41,816 nt of DNA from Paludibacteraceae bacterium (GTDB taxonomy: Bacteria; Bacteroidota; Bacteroidia; Bacteroidales; Paludibacteraceae): positions 1 to 41,816 of the forward strand of contig JAFOFC010000062.1 in assembly GCA_017387515.1 (NCBI GenBank), in the 5' to 3' direction. The position numbers and the translations under genes are program-made. The notes beneath the pieces were generated by a model. It had not been told where the DNA came from. It did not search any database and was given only the letters and a program-made list of their open reading frames with translations. Shown in pieces: positions 8,334 through 17,001 of the stretch (position 1 is its first letter; each line of letters begins with the position of its first letter).

Positions 8334-8782
8334 TGGGTTCGATACAATTTTCTGAAGATTTTCTTCGTTCAATTGATGTACATACCATTCTGCCACAGCA
8401 AGAGCCTTTTGTTATGATAGACAAATTGATTGCTTTTTCGGCAGATGCATCTACTACGGAAACCACGGTTTCCGATAGCAATATTTTTGTAGACAACGGG
8501 TACTTTTCGGCATCGGGCATGATGGAAAATATTGCCCAAACCTGTGCCGCCCGCGTAGGTTTCTACAACAAATACGTGTTGCACAACGAGGTGCAAATAG
8601 GTTTCATCGGGGCTATTCGTAATTACATGATACACGAACTGCCTGCCGTAGGAACCGTTATTCACACCAAAGTGGACATTATACAAGATATTTTTGGCAT
8701 GACACTGGCCAATGCTACTATTGTAAGTGGCGATAAAGTGTTTGTTACAGCCGAAGTAAAATTATCGGTTGAAACGGTATAA
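8333..8782 (+). CDS. ApeP-like hot-dog dehydratase
   Basis: This 149-residue protein has a FabZ-like hot-dog outline: ILPQQEPFVMIDKL, then GYFSASGMMENIAQTCA. The ATG at 8333 overlaps the upstream stop by one base and is preferred over an in-frame TTG at 8324. In FabZ the catalytic pair is His in GHFPG and Glu fourteen residues on. Here Glu65 is present, but the His position is Tyr57, the PG loop is shortened by about six residues, and the otherwise conserved His of LPHR is Gln22. A shortened loop before an E..AQ motif is, as I recall, characteristic of ApeP-type proteins of aryl-polyene clusters. Its catalysis must differ from FabZ. Confidence 0.8.
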   Translation: MGSIQFSEDFLRSIDVHTILPQQEPFVMIDKLIAFSADASTTETTVSDSNIFVDNGYFSASGMMENIAQTCAARVGFYNKYVLHNEVQIGFIGAIRNYMIHELPAVGTVIHTKVDIIQDIFGMTLANATIVSGDKVFVTAEVKLSVETV

Positions 8783-8809
8783 GGGGTACGTAAATGCGCT
8801 ACATGTAGT

Positions 8810-10507
8810 ATGATTCAGGTTCTTGCCACAAATATAATTTCTCCGCTTGGGTTTACTACCCAAGAAAACTACCAAGCCGTTAAGGCCGGTAAATCGGCTC
8901 TTTTTTGCCAAGAAGTATGGAAGGGCATTCCACATGCCTTTACTGCATCGCTGTTTTCTAAGGAACAAGAGGACAGGTTTTTGGTACCGGGTTTTACCCG
9001 CTATGAATCGTTGGTGATTGCCTCCATAAAGGAAGCCTTGTTGCACACCGATGTAAACCTGCATGGCAACCGCACTGCCTTGGTAATAAGCACTACCAAA
9101 GCCAATGTAGAAAATCTGTCTATGGATGCTCATGCAGACAATAGCTATAGCAGCCCTGCCACCTCGGCCCTTAAAATAGCCCGCCATTTGGGCTTTACCA
9201 CGCAACCCATTGTGGTGTGCAATGCGTGTATCTCGGGGGTAGCGGCACAGGTGTTGGCCGATAGGTTGATTACCCACGGCAGTTACGATACGGTGGTGGT
9301 ATGTGGTGCCGATGTGCAAAATCCCTTTGTGGTATCTGGCTTTATGTCTTTTAAATCGCTTTCTCCCTATGCTTGTAGGCCGTTTGATATAGAACGTTTG
9401 GGCTTGAATTTAGGCGAGGCGGCGGCTACCATGGTGTTTGGCAAAGACCAAGCCCCCCATGCTGCTTGGAAAATGGTAGCGGGTGCGCTTAACAACGATG
9501 CTTACCACGTAAGTGCGCCATCGCCTGTGGGCGAGGGGGCGTATGCCTTGCTACAAGGTATTCAGGTCTATGCTACGCCTGCATCCTTGGCGCTGTTAAG
9601 TGTGCACGGTACGGCTACCATGTTTAACGACCAAATGGAGTCTAAAGCCATTGAAAGAGCAGGTCTTTCGGCCGTGCCTGTATCGGCTGTGAAAGGTTAT
9701 TACGGCCATACGTTGGGCGCAGCAGGGGTGGTGGAAACCATCGTTTCCATGGAATCGGTGTCCGATGGCGCGGTATTGCCCGTAAAAGGCTTTATCGAAA
9801 TAGGCGTAAGCGGCAAGGTTACCATTAGCAGTGAGGCTGTCCCTACCACTAAATCCAATTTTGTGAAAATGATATCGGGTTTTGGGGGTTGCAACGGGGT
9901 GGTGCTGTATGCCCAAAAGGAAGATTTTACCGCACCGGTTTACCAGCCTAAAAAAATCAAAACCGTGCGCCAGGTAACCATTACGCCCCAAGGTTATGCC
10001 ATAGACGGCGTAGCGCAAGCGGTGCAAACCAATGGCAAATCCTTATTGACCGAAATATACAAAACACACGTGGGCGATTACCCCAAATTCCACAAAATGG
10101 ACGTGCTGTGCAAGGTAGCTTTTTTAGCGGCCGAATTGGTGTGCAAAGACAGACCTTCCACCTGCGATGCTAACCAACGTGCTGTGGTGTTGTTTAACCA
10201 TTCGTCTTCTGTAGTGGCCGATAAAAAGCACTTGGCTACCATCCAAAAGGCAGACGAGTTTTATCCCAGCCCTTCGGTTTTTTTGTATACCTTGCCCAAT
10301 ATTACCACGGGCGAAATAGCCATTCGTCACGGTATAAAAGGCGAAACATCGCTGTATATTTTACCCGAAAACGATGCGTCACTGATGCACACCATAGTGG
10401 AAAGTACTTTTGCCTTATCGCCTGTAAAAGAAATGATTACGGGGTGGGTAGATTGCAGTGATGCCAACCTATTTGAAGCAAATATTAAGTTATTAACAAT
10501 AGAATAA
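8810..10507 (+). CDS. Beta-ketoacyl-ACP synthase II with C-terminal KS-like half domain
   Basis: This 565-residue protein has an N-terminal condensing domain with Cys140 (CNACISG), His266 (SVHGTAT), Lys295 and His300 (GHTLGAAG), followed by GFGGCNGVV near residue 365. About 185 further residues follow. In them, SVFLYTLPNITTGEIAIRHG and the final MITGWVDCSD segment look like the beta-ketoacyl-synthase N-terminal-like family (PF13723, Ketoacyl-synt_2) that occurs as a separate small protein in polyene clusters. The extension lacks catalytic residues and may be structural, replacing a chain-length factor; this is inference. The cluster has no Cys-less chain-length factor, so this KS could still pair with another KS. 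Confidence 0.85.
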   Translation: MIQVLATNIISPLGFTTQENYQAVKAGKSALFCQEVWKGIPHAFTASLFSKEQEDRFLVPGFTRYESLVIASIKEALLHTDVNLHGNRTALVISTTKANVENLSMDAHADNSYSSPATSALKIARHLGFTTQPIVVCNACISGVAAQVLADRLITHGSYDTVVVCGADVQNPFVVSGFMSFKSLSPYACRPFDIERLGLNLGEAAATMVFGKDQAPHAAWKMVAGALNNDAYHVSAPSPVGEGAYALLQGIQVYATPASLALLSVHGTATMFNDQMESKAIERAGLSAVPVSAVKGYYGHTLGAAGVVETIVSMESVSDGAVLPVKGFIEIGVSGKVTISSEAVPTTKSNFVKMISGFGGCNGVVLYAQKEDFTAPVYQPKKIKTVRQVTITPQGYAIDGVAQAVQTNGKSLLTEIYKTHVGDYPKFHKMDVLCKVAFLAAELVCKDRPSTCDANQRAVVLFNHSSSVVADKKHLATIQKADEFYPSPSVFLYTLPNITTGEIAIRHGIKGETSLYILPENDASLMHTIVESTFALSPVKEMITGWVDCSDANLFEANIKLLTIE

Positions 10508-10513
10508 AACAGT

Positions 10514-10771
10514 ATGGAACAATTAGTATTGACTTTAAAAGAACAAATTATTGAAACCCTTAATTTGGAAGAAATTACTCCCGATGATATTGAAAACGAT
10601 GCACCTCTTTTTGGTGATGGTTTGGGTCTTGACTCCATTGATGCCCTTGAGTTGATTGTTATTTTGGACAAATACTATGGCATTAAATTGGGTAGCCCTG
10701 CCGAAGCAAAAGAAATTTTTACCAGCATCAATACCATTGCAGATTACGTTGTAAAAAATCGAACAAAATAA
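10514..10771 (+). CDS. Acyl carrier protein 2
   Basis: This 85-residue carrier protein has the phosphopantetheine site LGLDSIDALEL with Ser41. It lies 6 nt after one large ketosynthase and 3 nt before the other, so it is probably the carrier used by that KS pair during chain extension. Its site (GLDSIDALEL) is closer to the canonical FAS type than those of the other two ACPs in the cluster, which would suit polyene elongation. Confidence 0.9.
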   Translation: MEQLVLTLKEQIIETLNLEEITPDDIENDAPLFGDGLGLDSIDALELIVILDKYYGIKLGSPAEAKEIFTSINTIADYVVKNRTK

Positions 10772-10774
10772 AAA

Positions 10775-12523
10775 ATGAAAAGTTTCATATCGGTAACCGG
10801 AATGGGCATTATATGCTCCATTGGTAAGGATGCAAATGCCGTGTTGGATGCGCTTAAAAAGGGCGAATCGGGCATTGGACAAATGCAATACCTACAGTCT
10901 AAACATGCTTATTTACCCGTAGGTGAGGTTAAACTTTCCAACGATGAAATGAAGCAAATGCTTGGCATTGAGGATGCTACGCCTATGAGCCGTACGTCCT
11001 TGATGGGTGCCATTGCCATAGGTGAGGCGCTGCAGCAAGCTGGCCTTACGGTAGAAAGCTTGAAGCAAAAGCGGGTAGCCCTAATATCGGGTACCACCGT
11101 GGGCGGCATGGACTTAACCGAGAATTATTACCAACAGATGAAACAAGACGATTCATTGCTGTATCTTCCCAAAAGCAATGAATGCGGCAAAAGTACCGAT
11201 GAAATGGCCCAATTGGTGGGCTTAGATGGGGCAGAAACCTGTACCATTTCTACCGCTTGTTCTTCAGCTCTGAACGCCATTATCTTGGGATCGGAAATGC
11301 TGAAGAGAGACGAGGTAGATGTGGTGATTGCCGGCGGGTCCGAAGCCCTAAGCAAGTTCCACTTAAACGGCTTTCACACCTTGATGATATTGGACAAGGA
11401 AAGATGCCGTCCTTTTGACGATACCCGTGCGGGGCTTAACTTAGGCGAGGGGGCTGCTTTTGTGGTGTTGCAAAAAAATGCCGAAAATGCATTGGCTTAT
11501 GTGTCGGGCTACGGAAACCGTTGCGACGCTTTCCACCAAACAGCTTCGTCGGATAATGGCGAGGGGGCTTATTTGGCCATGAAAGATGCCTTGGAAATGG
11601 CGGGCCTTGCTCCTAATGCCATACAGTATGTAAATGCCCACGGCACCGGAACACCCAATAACGACATTTCGGAAAGTCAATCGTTGAAACGTATTTTTGG
11701 CGACAACATGCCCTTGGTATCCAGTACCAAATCGTTTACAGGACATACCACCTCGGCATCGGGTTCCATTGAAACGGTTATATGCATCTTGGCCATGCAA
11801 AACCAGTTTGTGCCTGGTAATTTAGGCTGGAAAAACCCCATAGACGGCGGTGTAGTGCCTACCTTAGGGGCTGAAAATATCGCCTTGCAACACGTTATTT
11901 GCAATTCCTTTGGTTTTGGCGGTAATGACTCTTCCATGGTGATTAGCCTTACGGAACCTGCTACATTTGCTGCCCAATCAGAAGAGTATGCTTATAGTGT
12001 AGTAGCCGATGAAACCTTGCAAGATGCCGAAGAATTAAAGCAACTTAAGGAGTTTGTGTCGCCCATGGAATCAAGACGCATGGGTAAACTCATGAAAGCG
12101 GCTCATTTGGTGTCGTTGCGTGCGTTGCAAAAGGCCAATTTGGCTTGTCCCGATGCCATTATTACGGCCACTTCGCGCGGCATGTTGGAAACCAGTTTGC
12201 AGTTTTTGGACGATATCAACCAGTTAGACGAAGAAACCTTGAAACCTACTTTGTTTATGCAAAGTACGCACAATACGCTTAGTTCGGCCATTGCGATTCG
12301 TACCAAGTGTTATGGGTATAACTCTACCTATTCGCACGGCGACGATTCTTTCAAATGGGCCATGCGCGATGCCGAACGCTTGATTCAAACCGGCAAGGTG
12401 CAATCGGTATTGGTAGGTTGTTTTGACGAGTCTACCCCCGATTTTTCGCAAATAGCCCAAAGGTGCGGCGAGCCCATCCCTGCTGATTTGTACGCCAAAG
12501 CCGTTGTATTAGTAAGAAAATAA
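10775..12523 (+). CDS. Beta-ketoacyl-ACP synthase III with C-terminal KS-like half domain (third KS gene, FabF type)
   Basis: This 582-residue protein is FabF-type, not a FabH. The condensing domain has Cys162 (STACSSAL), His289 (NAHGTGT), Lys319 and His324 (GHTTSASG), and ends at about residue 395 with NSFGFGGNDSS. A C-terminal extension of about 185 residues follows, holding FMQSTHNTLSSAIAIRTKC, then SHGDDSF and VLVGCFDES. This is again reminiscent of the Ketoacyl-synt_2-like fold found alone in related clusters. The GHTTSASG motif replaces the usual GHxxGAAG. Together with the gene at 8810 it may form a heterodimer that sets chain length, although both retain the active-site cysteine. Confidence 0.85.
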   Translation: MKSFISVTGMGIICSIGKDANAVLDALKKGESGIGQMQYLQSKHAYLPVGEVKLSNDEMKQMLGIEDATPMSRTSLMGAIAIGEALQQAGLTVESLKQKRVALISGTTVGGMDLTENYYQQMKQDDSLLYLPKSNECGKSTDEMAQLVGLDGAETCTISTACSSALNAIILGSEMLKRDEVDVVIAGGSEALSKFHLNGFHTLMILDKERCRPFDDTRAGLNLGEGAAFVVLQKNAENALAYVSGYGNRCDAFHQTASSDNGEGAYLAMKDALEMAGLAPNAIQYVNAHGTGTPNNDISESQSLKRIFGDNMPLVSSTKSFTGHTTSASGSIETVICILAMQNQFVPGNLGWKNPIDGGVVPTLGAENIALQHVICNSFGFGGNDSSMVISLTEPATFAAQSEEYAYSVVADETLQDAEELKQLKEFVSPMESRRMGKLMKAAHLVSLRALQKANLACPDAIITATSRGMLETSLQFLDDINQLDEETLKPTLFMQSTHNTLSSAIAIRTKCYGYNSTYSHGDDSFKWAMRDAERLIQTGKVQSVLVGCFDESTPDFSQIAQRCGEPIPADLYAKAVVLVRK

Positions 12524-12526
12524 GGT

Positions 12527-12877
12527 ATGCCACTGTTTTTATTAGCGATAGTACAAAGCTTGCTGTTAGCAGGAGGACAGGTGTTTCTCAAATTTGGGTT
12601 GGCACGCATGCTTCCTTTTGCCTTTTCAAAGGAATTTTTTGCTTCCTTTTTTGCCAATTGGCAGTTTGCCTGTGCAGGACTTTGCTACGGGGCAGGCAGC
12701 ATCCTTTGGTTTTATATTATCAAGCATTATCCCTTTAGCATGGCTTACCCCTTGGTGTCATTAAGCTATGTGTTTGGCATGATAGCTGCCATTGTCTTTT
12801 TTCACGAAACCGTGGATTGGGTAAAATGGTTAGGGGTACTCTTTATTATGTTAGGTTGTTATTTGATTGCAAAATAA
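12527..12877 (+). CDS. Small four-helix membrane protein of the DMT superfamily
   Basis: This 116-residue, strongly hydrophobic protein shows four membrane spans (about 3-23, 45-68, 70-90 and 95-114) and the pattern SMAYPLVSLSYVFGM, typical of EamA/ArnE-ArnF/SMR-like small transporters. A partner subunit is often needed, as ArnE-ArnF is a heterodimer. In this cluster it could flip a lipid-linked intermediate across the inner membrane. That role is inferred from the neighbours only. It overlaps the next gene by one base at its stop. Confidence 0.7.
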   Translation: MPLFLLAIVQSLLLAGGQVFLKFGLARMLPFAFSKEFFASFFANWQFACAGLCYGAGSILWFYIIKHYPFSMAYPLVSLSYVFGMIAAIVFFHETVDWVKWLGVLFIMLGCYLIAK

Positions 12878-13473
12878 TGAAACGTTGTATTTTTTTGCTG
12901 TGGTGCCTGATGGGGTTTGCCCTAAGCCATGCGCAGACAGATGCTGAAATTTTAGAAAAAATAAAACAAGCCAGTTTGCAAGTGCACAGTTTGGCGTGCG
13001 ATTTTACGCAAGAAAAACACATCAGCATTTTAGACGATGCGTTGGTTTCTACGGGTAAAATGCAGTACCAAGCATCGGATAAGTTAAGGTGGGAATATAC
13101 CAGCCCATCGGCTTTTGTGTTTACCATGAATGGCAACCAAGTATGCTTAAAAAGCGAGGCAGAAAGCAAAGTGATTGATAGCAAAAAGGACCGCCGCTTT
13201 AAGCACATTGCCAAAATGATGGAAGGCAACTTGGTTGGCAATAGTTTGGCCGATACCAAGTCTTTTAAAACCGAGCTGCAACAGGTAGATGGCCAGTGGC
13301 AGGTGACCCTTATTCCCTTGCGTGCTGATTTGAAGCAGATGTGGCAAAAGTTGGTGTTGTACATCCCAGCAGATTTAAAAATGGTATCTAAAGTGGAGTT
13401 TTACGAGGTGTCGGGCGATTATACCAGCATAGCATTTAAAAACATCCAAGTAAACCAACCCGTCGACTTTTGA
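12877..13473 (+). CDS. LolA-like outer-membrane lipoprotein carrier homologue
   Basis: This 198-residue protein starts at the ATG overlapping the upstream stop, giving a signal peptide with probable cleavage after residue 19 (SHA-Q). The mature protein resembles the LolA/LolB fold used for periplasmic lipid transfer: LACDFTQEKHISILDDALVS, then SGKM-like strands, FTMNGNQVCLKSEAESKV and a C-terminal SGDYTSIAFKN. Polyene clusters of the aryl-polyene class commonly carry such a protein beside an MMPL exporter. It is proposed to ferry the hydrophobic product across the periplasm. Family is fairly sure; cargo is inference. Confidence 0.8.
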   Translation: MKRCIFLLWCLMGFALSHAQTDAEILEKIKQASLQVHSLACDFTQEKHISILDDALVSTGKMQYQASDKLRWEYTSPSAFVFTMNGNQVCLKSEAESKVIDSKKDRRFKHIAKMMEGNLVGNSLADTKSFKTELQQVDGQWQVTLIPLRADLKQMWQKLVLYIPADLKMVSKVEFYEVSGDYTSIAFKNIQVNQPVDF

Positions 13474-13582
13474 TTTTATTCGGGCTGCGCCCTCATGATG
13501 AATCGTTTAATCGATGAATCGTTTTTTATTGCGATTAGGCGATTAAACAATTTAACGTCGCGAAGCGACTTTATCGACTTTT
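13474..13582. repeat. Repeat-rich gap inside the cluster
   Basis: This is the longest gap in the cluster (109 nt). It holds gggctgcgccc (short hairpin), an aatcgtttaatcgatgaatcg direct/inverted motif, gcgattaggcgattaaac, and the hairpin gtcgcgaagcgac with loop gaa. No start codon or promoter with full consensus was seen. Confidence 0.5.
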
Positions 13583-14020
13583 ATGAGATTACAAGATAGT
13601 TTATACCGTATTTTGGCAGAAAAGGCTGTAGATAGCGGACATCAGTTTGACATCAGCCTAAACGCTAACCATGTTATTTACCAAGCGCATTTTCCCGGCG
13701 AACCCATTACGCCCGGGGTTTGCATCATGCAAATAGCCGTAGAGTTGCTGGAGCATGTGGTGCAAACGCCTGTGCAGTTGCAGTGCGTAAAGAACATCAA
13801 ATTTTTAAACATCATTACGCCCGATGAGGTTTCTGCCGTAACCTATACCTTTCACAAGATGACCCAAGAAGAGGGCATGGTAAAGGTGCAAGTGGAAGTA
13901 ACCTCTTGTGCGGCTTCTTCGTTCCCTTCGGTCCCTGAGCTTGTCGAAGGGCCCGAAGGGAACGAAACACCCCCCATTACCTACGCCAAATTATCGCTCA
14001 TTTGTACCAAAAGCGCCTAA
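13583..14020 (+). CDS. FabZ/ApeI-like hot-dog dehydratase carrying a repeat-derived insert
   Basis: This 145-residue hot-dog protein shows the FabZ motif AHFPGEPITPGVCIMQIAVE. The catalytic His36 is present, while the acid 14 residues on is Gln50, where FabZ has Glu. This looks like the ApeI-type dehydratase of polyene clusters, and it complements the ApeP-like protein at 8333, which keeps the acid but not the His. Residues about 112-128 (FPSVPELVEGPEGNE) come from the dispersed DNA repeat at 13918-13966, inserted in frame between the last two beta-strands. The strand after it (YAKLSLICT) looks undisturbed, so the protein may still fold. It is 3 nt before the next gene. Confidence 0.8.
   Translation: MRLQDSLYRILAEKAVDSGHQFDISLNANHVIYQAHFPGEPITPGVCIMQIAVELLEHVVQTPVQLQCVKNIKFLNIITPDEVSAVTYTFHKMTQEEGMVKVQVEVTSCAASSFPSVPELVEGPEGNETPPITYAKLSLICTKSA
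13918..13966. repeat. GGTCCCTGAGCTTGTC-family repeat inside the dehydratase gene
   Basis: A 14-bp perfect inverted repeat (ttcgttcccttcgg 13918-13931; ccgaagggaacgaa 13953-13966) encloses the core tccctgagcttgtcgaaggg. It is in frame with the gene and translated as ...VPELVEG..., a peptide typical of this repeat class. Confidence 0.8.
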
Positions 14021-14023
14021 TCT

Positions 14024-15517
14024 ATGACCCCACAACAGCAAACATTAAAAGATAGAGGCATTTGTGTTATCATTCCTACGTACAACAACGCAGGAACCAT
14101 CGCCCATGTGGTAAAGCGCGCCTTGGAGCAATGTGCCGATGTAATAGTGGTGTGCGATGGCTGTACCGATGATACGCTTCAACGATTGGATGCGTTGGAA
14201 AATAAACCCGTAGTGGTGAACCTGCCCAAAAACGCAGGCAAAGGCACAGCCCTTAAAAAAGGCTTCCAATACGCCCTAAAGCAAGGGTTTGCTTATGCCA
14301 TTACCTTGGATGGCGATGCGCAACATTACCCTGAAGACATCCCCTTGCTATTGGCAGCTAACCAAAAGCACCCCGGAGCCATAGTAGTGGGCGAGCGCAA
14401 AAACTTAGAAACCATGGAGCGCAGCGCAGGAAGCAAGTTTGCCAATGCGTTTAGTAACTTTTGGTTTGCCGTTCAAACGGGACAATACCTCAAGGATACC
14501 CAAACGGGTTATCGGCTCTATCCTTTAAAAAAACTGTACGGTTTATCGTTGCTTACCTCCCGTTACGAGGCCGAATTGGAACTATTGGTTTTTGCCTCGT
14601 GGCATGGCGTAAAAATAGTAAACCAACCCGTGAATGTGTTTTACCCTTCACGCGAGGAAAGGGTATCGCATTTTAGACCCGGCAAAGATTTTACCCGTAT
14701 TTCGGTGCTGAACACCATTCTTTGCGTGTTGGCACTGGTGTATGCCTTGCCGCTTGCTATTTTGCGCAAAACCTATGCCGTAGTAAAAACCGTGTACTTG
14801 CTGTTGGTGTTTGTGTTTGCTACGCTGTTTGTGCTTACCCCGCTTATTCATTTGTACTTAAAAATAGGGGGCATTACCGAGAAAAAGAAAGAGAACCTGC
14901 ATCGTATATTCAATGTGGTTACCAAATTTGCCCGCAAAAGAATACCCGGTGTTACCTATTCGGAAAGCAATCCAAACGGCGAAGATTTTTCAAAACCCGC
15001 CGTTATTATTTGCAACCACCAGTCGCACTTGGATTTGGTTTCTTTGTTGGCGGTGCACCAAAAAATGGTGATTTTAACCGCTCAATGGGTGTGGAACAAT
15101 CCCTTGTACCGCTATGCCATTCGCAATGCCGATTTCTTGCCCGCATCGGAAGGCATGGAAAAAATATTGCCCCAATTAAAAGTGTTGGTAGAAAAAGGGT
15201 ATTCGGTGGCCATTTATCCCGAAGGAACCCGCTCTTTGGATGGCAACATAGGCCGTTTCCATCAAGGGGCTTTTTACTTGGCAGACCAGTTGAACATAGA
15301 CATTGTGCCTTTGGTATTGTATGGTTCGGGCCGTGCCTTGCCCAAGCATAAGTTTTTATTGCGAAAATGGCCCATGCACTTAGAAATAGACCAACGCATT
15401 GCACCCGATACGTTAAAACAATACGGAAAAACGTATTTTAAACAAGCATCGCACATGCGCCAATATTATATCAAACGTCTGGAACAAATAGCCAATCGGA
15501 TAGAGCAACATGTCTAA
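14024..15517 (+). CDS. Bifunctional GT2 glycosyltransferase / PlsC-like acyltransferase
   Basis: This 497-residue fusion has a family 2 glycosyltransferase at about 10-225, with IIPTYNNAGTI, the DGD motif (96-98) and DTQTGYRLYP. Two hydrophobic segments follow at about 228-280. A PlsC-like acyltransferase at about 325-480 has NHQSHLD (His332, Asp337) and YPEGTR (Glu400, Arg403). The same fusion occurs in aryl-polyene gene clusters (ApeJ type) and is thought to glycosylate and acylate the polyene during attachment to a lipid. Both active sites look intact. It sits in the inner membrane, facing the cytoplasm. It overlaps the next gene by 8 nt. Confidence 0.85.
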   Translation: MTPQQQTLKDRGICVIIPTYNNAGTIAHVVKRALEQCADVIVVCDGCTDDTLQRLDALENKPVVVNLPKNAGKGTALKKGFQYALKQGFAYAITLDGDAQHYPEDIPLLLAANQKHPGAIVVGERKNLETMERSAGSKFANAFSNFWFAVQTGQYLKDTQTGYRLYPLKKLYGLSLLTSRYEAELELLVFASWHGVKIVNQPVNVFYPSREERVSHFRPGKDFTRISVLNTILCVLALVYALPLAILRKTYAVVKTVYLLLVFVFATLFVLTPLIHLYLKIGGITEKKKENLHRIFNVVTKFARKRIPGVTYSESNPNGEDFSKPAVIICNHQSHLDLVSLLAVHQKMVILTAQWVWNNPLYRYAIRNADFLPASEGMEKILPQLKVLVEKGYSVAIYPEGTRSLDGNIGRFHQGAFYLADQLNIDIVPLVLYGSGRALPKHKFLLRKWPMHLEIDQRIAPDTLKQYGKTYFKQASHMRQYYIKRLEQIANRIEQHV

Positions 15518-17000
15518 GGTAATCATCATAGGATCTGGTTTAGGTGGACTAACCTGTGGCTACATCTTGCAAAAAAACGGCTTTGATGTAACCATCTTGG
15601 AACAAGGCATTCAGATAGGTGGATGCCTGCAATGTTTTGTGCGCAGGGGAGTGAAGTTTGAAACGGGTATGCACTTTATTGGTTCTGCCATGCCGGGACA
15701 AACCATGCACCGCATGTTGCGCTATTTTGGGTTAGAAAACCTTCCCTTAAGTCCTTTAGATACCGATGGCTACAATACCATTGCTTTGCAAGGACAAAAT
15801 TTTCGCATACCCAATGGAAAAGAAGCTTTTGTAGAGCGCATGGGTAGTTATTTCCCACACCAAATAGACCCACTGCATCGATACATTGAAATCATCGAGC
15901 AAATTTCCCAAGCCTCTACCATAGATTCGCTTACGTCGGCTACCCGCGATTTGGCTGCCAATACCACTTATCAATTGCGTGCTATCAACGAGGTGCTGGA
16001 TGCTATTTTTACCGATGAAATGCTGAAAAACGTATTGGTGGGCGATTTGCCGCTTTATGCGGCCGAAAAAGACAAAACTCCCTTCTCACTGCATGCTTTT
16101 ATCATGGACTTTTACAACCAAAGTTCCTTCCGCATAGCCGGTGGTAGCGATGCCATTGCCCAATCATTGGCCCGTAGCATTGAAAAAATGGGAGGGCAAA
16201 TCTTAACCAAAAAGAAAGCGATAAAGGTGCATTGCGATGATACCAAGGCCACAGCCGTGGAGACCGATACGCAAGAGTTGTTTTCGGCCGATTATGTGAT
16301 TAGCACGGTTCACCCCAATAGGTTGTTGGAAATGTTGGACACCAAGTTGATTCGTCCTGCTTTTAGAACCCGCATTCACCAAATTCCACAAACCGCTGCG
16401 GTATTTGCCGTGTATGTGCATTTTAAAGAAAATACCGTGCCCTACATGAATACCAATTACTATGCCTATAGTGGTAATACGGTGTGGAATGGCGAGCACT
16501 ATGCCCCACAAGAGTGGCCCAAATCCTTTTTATACATGCACATGTGCCATAAGGCAAATGCCCAATGGGCGCAAAGTGGGGTAGTGTTGGCTTATATGAA
16601 CATGGAGGAGGTAGCCCAATGGAAAGGTACAGGCATTGGTCGCCGTGGTGCCGATTATGAGGCGTTCAAAAAACAACGAGCCGAGCGTTTGCTGGCCGAA
16701 GTAGAAAAGCACCAGCCTGGTTTTATCCAATCCATTGAGCATTATTATACCTCTACGCCCTTAACGTATTTGGATTATACCGGAACCGAGGATGGCTCTA
16801 TGTATGGGGTGGCCAAAGATATTCATTTGGGTCCCAGCGGACGGGTGCCTTATGTTACTCGCATCCCAAACCTTTATTTGGCGGGCCAAAATGTCAATTC
16901 ACACGGCATGTTGGGGGTAATAGTGGGTACCATTGTTACGTGTAGCGAGTTGGTTCCTGCGAATAAAATTTTAAAACAAATAGACGATTTAGAAGCCTAA
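15510..17000 (+). CDS. CrtI/phytoene-desaturase-like FAD oxidoreductase, copy 1
   Basis: This 496-residue flavoprotein opens with the dinucleotide-binding motif IIIGSGLGGLTCGYIL (GxGxxG at about 8-13) and a FAD-binding strand ending in LEQ. Near the C-terminus LYLAGQNVNSHGMLGVIVG matches the second FAD motif of phytoene desaturase/retinol saturase-like enzymes. In polyene and flexirubin clusters such proteins are assumed to reduce, desaturate or isomerise the chain, but their reactions are unknown to me. The next gene is a tandem paralogue with the same layout. It is translationally coupled upstream (8-nt overlap) and 1 nt before the next ORF. Confidence 0.85.
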   Translation: MSKVIIIGSGLGGLTCGYILQKNGFDVTILEQGIQIGGCLQCFVRRGVKFETGMHFIGSAMPGQTMHRMLRYFGLENLPLSPLDTDGYNTIALQGQNFRIPNGKEAFVERMGSYFPHQIDPLHRYIEIIEQISQASTIDSLTSATRDLAANTTYQLRAINEVLDAIFTDEMLKNVLVGDLPLYAAEKDKTPFSLHAFIMDFYNQSSFRIAGGSDAIAQSLARSIEKMGGQILTKKKAIKVHCDDTKATAVETDTQELFSADYVISTVHPNRLLEMLDTKLIRPAFRTRIHQIPQTAAVFAVYVHFKENTVPYMNTNYYAYSGNTVWNGEHYAPQEWPKSFLYMHMCHKANAQWAQSGVVLAYMNMEEVAQWKGTGIGRRGADYEAFKKQRAERLLAEVEKHQPGFIQSIEHYYTSTPLTYLDYTGTEDGSMYGVAKDIHLGPSGRVPYVTRIPNLYLAGQNVNSHGMLGVIVGTIVTCSELVPANKILKQIDDLEA

Positions 17001-17001
17001 T

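Noticed and set aside
8762-9319. Minus-strand open frame of 185 codons over the second ketosynthase
   Set aside because: The + strand carries complete KS motifs here and the minus translation looks random and rich in His/Gly/Arg.
14722-15351. 209-codon + strand frame overlapping the GT2/acyltransferase gene
   Set aside because: The true frame has GT2 and PlsC motifs in order; the alternative is Cys/Arg-rich without any family pattern.
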